Of a stretch of DNA of 64,000 bases, positions 62,574 to 64,000 are shown piece by piece. Within the stretch, counting starts at the first letter, position 1, and each line of letters begins with the position of its first letter. A program made the position numbers and the translations under genes. Source of the DNA: Vicinamibacterales bacterium (GTDB lineage: Bacteria; Acidobacteriota; Vicinamibacteria; Vicinamibacterales; JAKQTR01). The DNA is taken from NCBI GenBank assembly GCA_025456345.1, contig JALOKU010000002.1, positions 1-64,000 on the forward strand, read 5' to 3'. Under the pieces are notes generated by a model, which saw nothing but the letters and a program-made list of their open reading frames with translations, was not told the DNA's origin and did not search any database.

Positions 62574-64000
62574 CTACGCCCGCAGCACCGCCTCGCGCTT
62601 GCACGCGTCGACGCAGGCGCCGCACTTGATGCACAGGTCCTGATTCAACAGGTGCGGGTACTTGACCTGGCCGGTGATGGCCCCGGTCGAGCAGGCCGTC
62701 ACGCAGGCATGGCACCCGTCGCACTTCGCCTGGTCGATCTCGTAGTGGATGAGCGCCTTGCACACGCCCGCCGGGCAGGTGTGGTCACGGATGTGCGCGT
62801 CGTACTCGTCGCGGAAATAGCGCAGCGTCGAGATGACCGGGTTGGGGGCCGACGACCCGAGGGCGCACAGGCAGGCGTCCTGCATGACGCCGCCCATCTC
62901 CTCGAGCAGGGCGATGTCGCCCTCGTCGCCCTTCCCTTCGGTGATGCGCGTCAGCACGTCGAGCGAGCAGCGCAGCCCCTCGCGGCAGGGGATGCACTTG
63001 CCGCACGACTCCTCGGTGAGGAAGGCGATGAAGTAGCGGGCGACGTCCACCATGCAGGTCTGGTCGTCCATCACGATCATGCCGCCCGAGCCCATCATCG
63101 ACCCGGCGGCCGTCAGGCTGTCGAAATCCACCGGCATGTCGAGGTGGGCCGCCGGCAGGCAGCCGCCCGACGGCCCGCCGGTCTGCACGGCCTTGAACGC
63201 CCGCCCCCGCGGGATGCCGCCGCCGATCTCGAAGATGATCTCGCGCAGCGTGATGCCCATCGGGACCTCGATGAGCCCCGTGTTGTTCACCTTGCCGACC
63301 AGCGAGAACACCTTGGTGCCCGAGCTGCCGTTCCACGGGTTGTCGCTGACGTCGCCGGTGCCCATCGCCGTGAACCAGGCCGCGCCGCGGTTGATGATGA
63401 GCGGGACGTTGGCCCACGTTTCGACGTTGTTGAGGTTGGTCGGCAGGTTCTTGTAGCCGTACTCGACGGTGTGGATGTACTTGGCGCGCGGTTCGCCGAC
63501 CCTGCCCTCGAGCGACGCCATCAGCGCCGTCGACTCGCCGCACACGAACGCGCCGGCGCCCTGCACGACGGAGATGTCGAAGTCGAACTTCGTGCCGAGG
63601 ATGCCGCGGCCGAGCAGGCCGAATGCGCGCGCCTGGTCGAGCGCCTTGGCGAGCCGCTCCCGGGCGATCGGGTATTCGTGCCGGATGTAGACGAAGCCCT
63701 GCTGCGCGCCGATGGCCCGCGCCCCGATCACCATGCCCTCGATGACCGAGTGCGGGTCGCTCTCGATGATGCTGCGGTCCATGAACGCCCCGGGGTCGCC
63801 CTCGTCGGCGTTGCAGACGACAATCGGCTCGACGCCGCGGTGGATGGCCGCCTGCCGGCACGTGGCCCACTTCACGCCGGCGGGGAAGCCCCCGCCTCCG
63901 CGCCCGCGCAGGCCGGAGAGCTTGATCTCCTGGATGATCTGCTCCGGCGTCATGTCGCCGAGCGCCTTGGCCAGCGCCGCGTAGCCGTCCCGCGCGATGT
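62574..64000 (-). CDS. NuoF/HoxF-like NAD(H) diaphorase subunit, 5' end outside window
   Basis: At least 474 residues; the frame stays open to the window edge (...YAALAKALGDMTPEQIIQEI). FMN motif GLRGRGGGGFPAGVKW, NAD(H) motif GAGAFVCGESTALM, and N3-type cluster ESCGKCIPCREG ... CLCALG. The C-terminus adds a two-cluster ferredoxin domain (CDGCHACVTACSTGAI, CIKCGACVDACKREAV), as in HndC- and HydB-type subunits of NAD-linked or electron-bifurcating complexes. It is the first gene in view of the hydrogenase operon; the promoter is outside the window. Confidence 0.92.
   Translation of the reverse strand, partial: IARDGYAALAKALGDMTPEQIIQEIKLSGLRGRGGGGFPAGVKWATCRQAAIHRGVEPIVVCNADEGDPGAFMDRSIIESDPHSVIEGMVIGARAIGAQQGFVYIRHEYPIARERLAKALDQARAFGLLGRGILGTKFDFDISVVQGAGAFVCGESTALMASLEGRVGEPRAKYIHTVEYGYKNLPTNLNNVETWANVPLIINRGAAWFTAMGTGDVSDNPWNGSSGTKVFSLVGKVNNTGLIEVPMGITLREIIFEIGGGIPRGRAFKAVQTGGPSGGCLPAAHLDMPVDFDSLTAAGSMMGSGGMIVMDDQTCMVDVARYFIAFLTEESCGKCIPCREGLRCSLDVLTRITEGKGDEGDIALLEEMGGVMQDACLCALGSSAPNPVISTLRYFRDEYDAHIRDHTCPAGVCKALIHYEIDQAKCDGCHACVTACSTGAITGQVKYPHLLNQDLCIKCGACVDACKREAVLRA

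Overview
This is one 64 kb chromosomal window of high-GC DNA from a Gram-negative bacterium. lpxD and lpxB point to a lipid A outer membrane. The dense housekeeping gene order, secreted metallopeptidases, a Tat-exported epimerase and a large [NiFe]-hydrogenase locus would fit an Acidobacteriota-type soil or sediment bacterium. That placement is inference, because no rRNA or other firm taxonomic marker is present. No prophage, transposase, CRISPR array or complete tRNA was found.

Layout. (1) 0-3.2 kb, minus strand: the classical thrS-infC-rpmI-rplT translation operon, with an ATC-started and frameshifted infC. (2) 3.2-8.2 kb: a tRNA-Val 3' half, hup (HU) with a strong promoter, a catalytically dead S41 peptidase, an EnvC-like murein hydrolase activator and an alkaline-phosphatase-superfamily lipoprotein. 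(3) 8.3-14.6 kb: ruvX, mltG, nadK, a membrane-bound spermidine-synthase-like protein and a PpiC-type foldase. (4) 14.6-19.4 kb, minus: tlyA, ispA, xseB, xseA, ymdB and an Hsp20. (5) 19.4-24.6 kb, minus: a catabolic-looking operon with an isocitrate/isopropylmalate dehydrogenase relative, an HMG-CoA-lyase-like enzyme, a family III CoA transferase and LeuC/LeuD-like hydratase subunits. (6) 25-32.5 kb: a second Hsp20, rpoZ, two small membrane proteins, gatCA, AmmeMemoRadiSam B and A, an S1/P1 nuclease, a Mit_KHE1-like protein and lpxD. (7) 32.5-41.2 kb: two M16-family proteins with eroded zinc sites, lpxB, acnA and queG. (8) 41.3-52.2 kb: a gluzincin-like protein, a membrane MutS-like ATPase, a sorbosone-dehydrogenase-like protein, an M49-like protein, an FmdB zinc ribbon, metG, a dipeptide epimerase and a polytopic membrane protein. 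(9) 52.2-64 kb, minus: the hydrogenase locus. It encodes a NuoF-like diaphorase (cut by the window end), a NuoG-HdrA fusion, MvhD, hydrogenase small and large subunits, a maturation protease, a sensor kinase and an NtrC-type activator. It is followed by an unusual twin-receiver regulator behind a sigma-54 promoter.

The most distinctive pattern spans the whole window. It is a set of short tandem repeats, all with a 7-bp unit but of several unrelated sequences (TAGTCAG, CCCCTAG, CGAATCC/CGAGTCC, AGCAAGA, AGAAGAC, GGGGATA and others). They sit at the 3' ends of nine genes, usually supplying the stop codon itself. One array lies inside the hydrogenase maturation protease gene, and another encodes the last residues of the hydrogenase large subunit. 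Because 7 is not divisible by 3, three TAG-containing units close all three reading frames.
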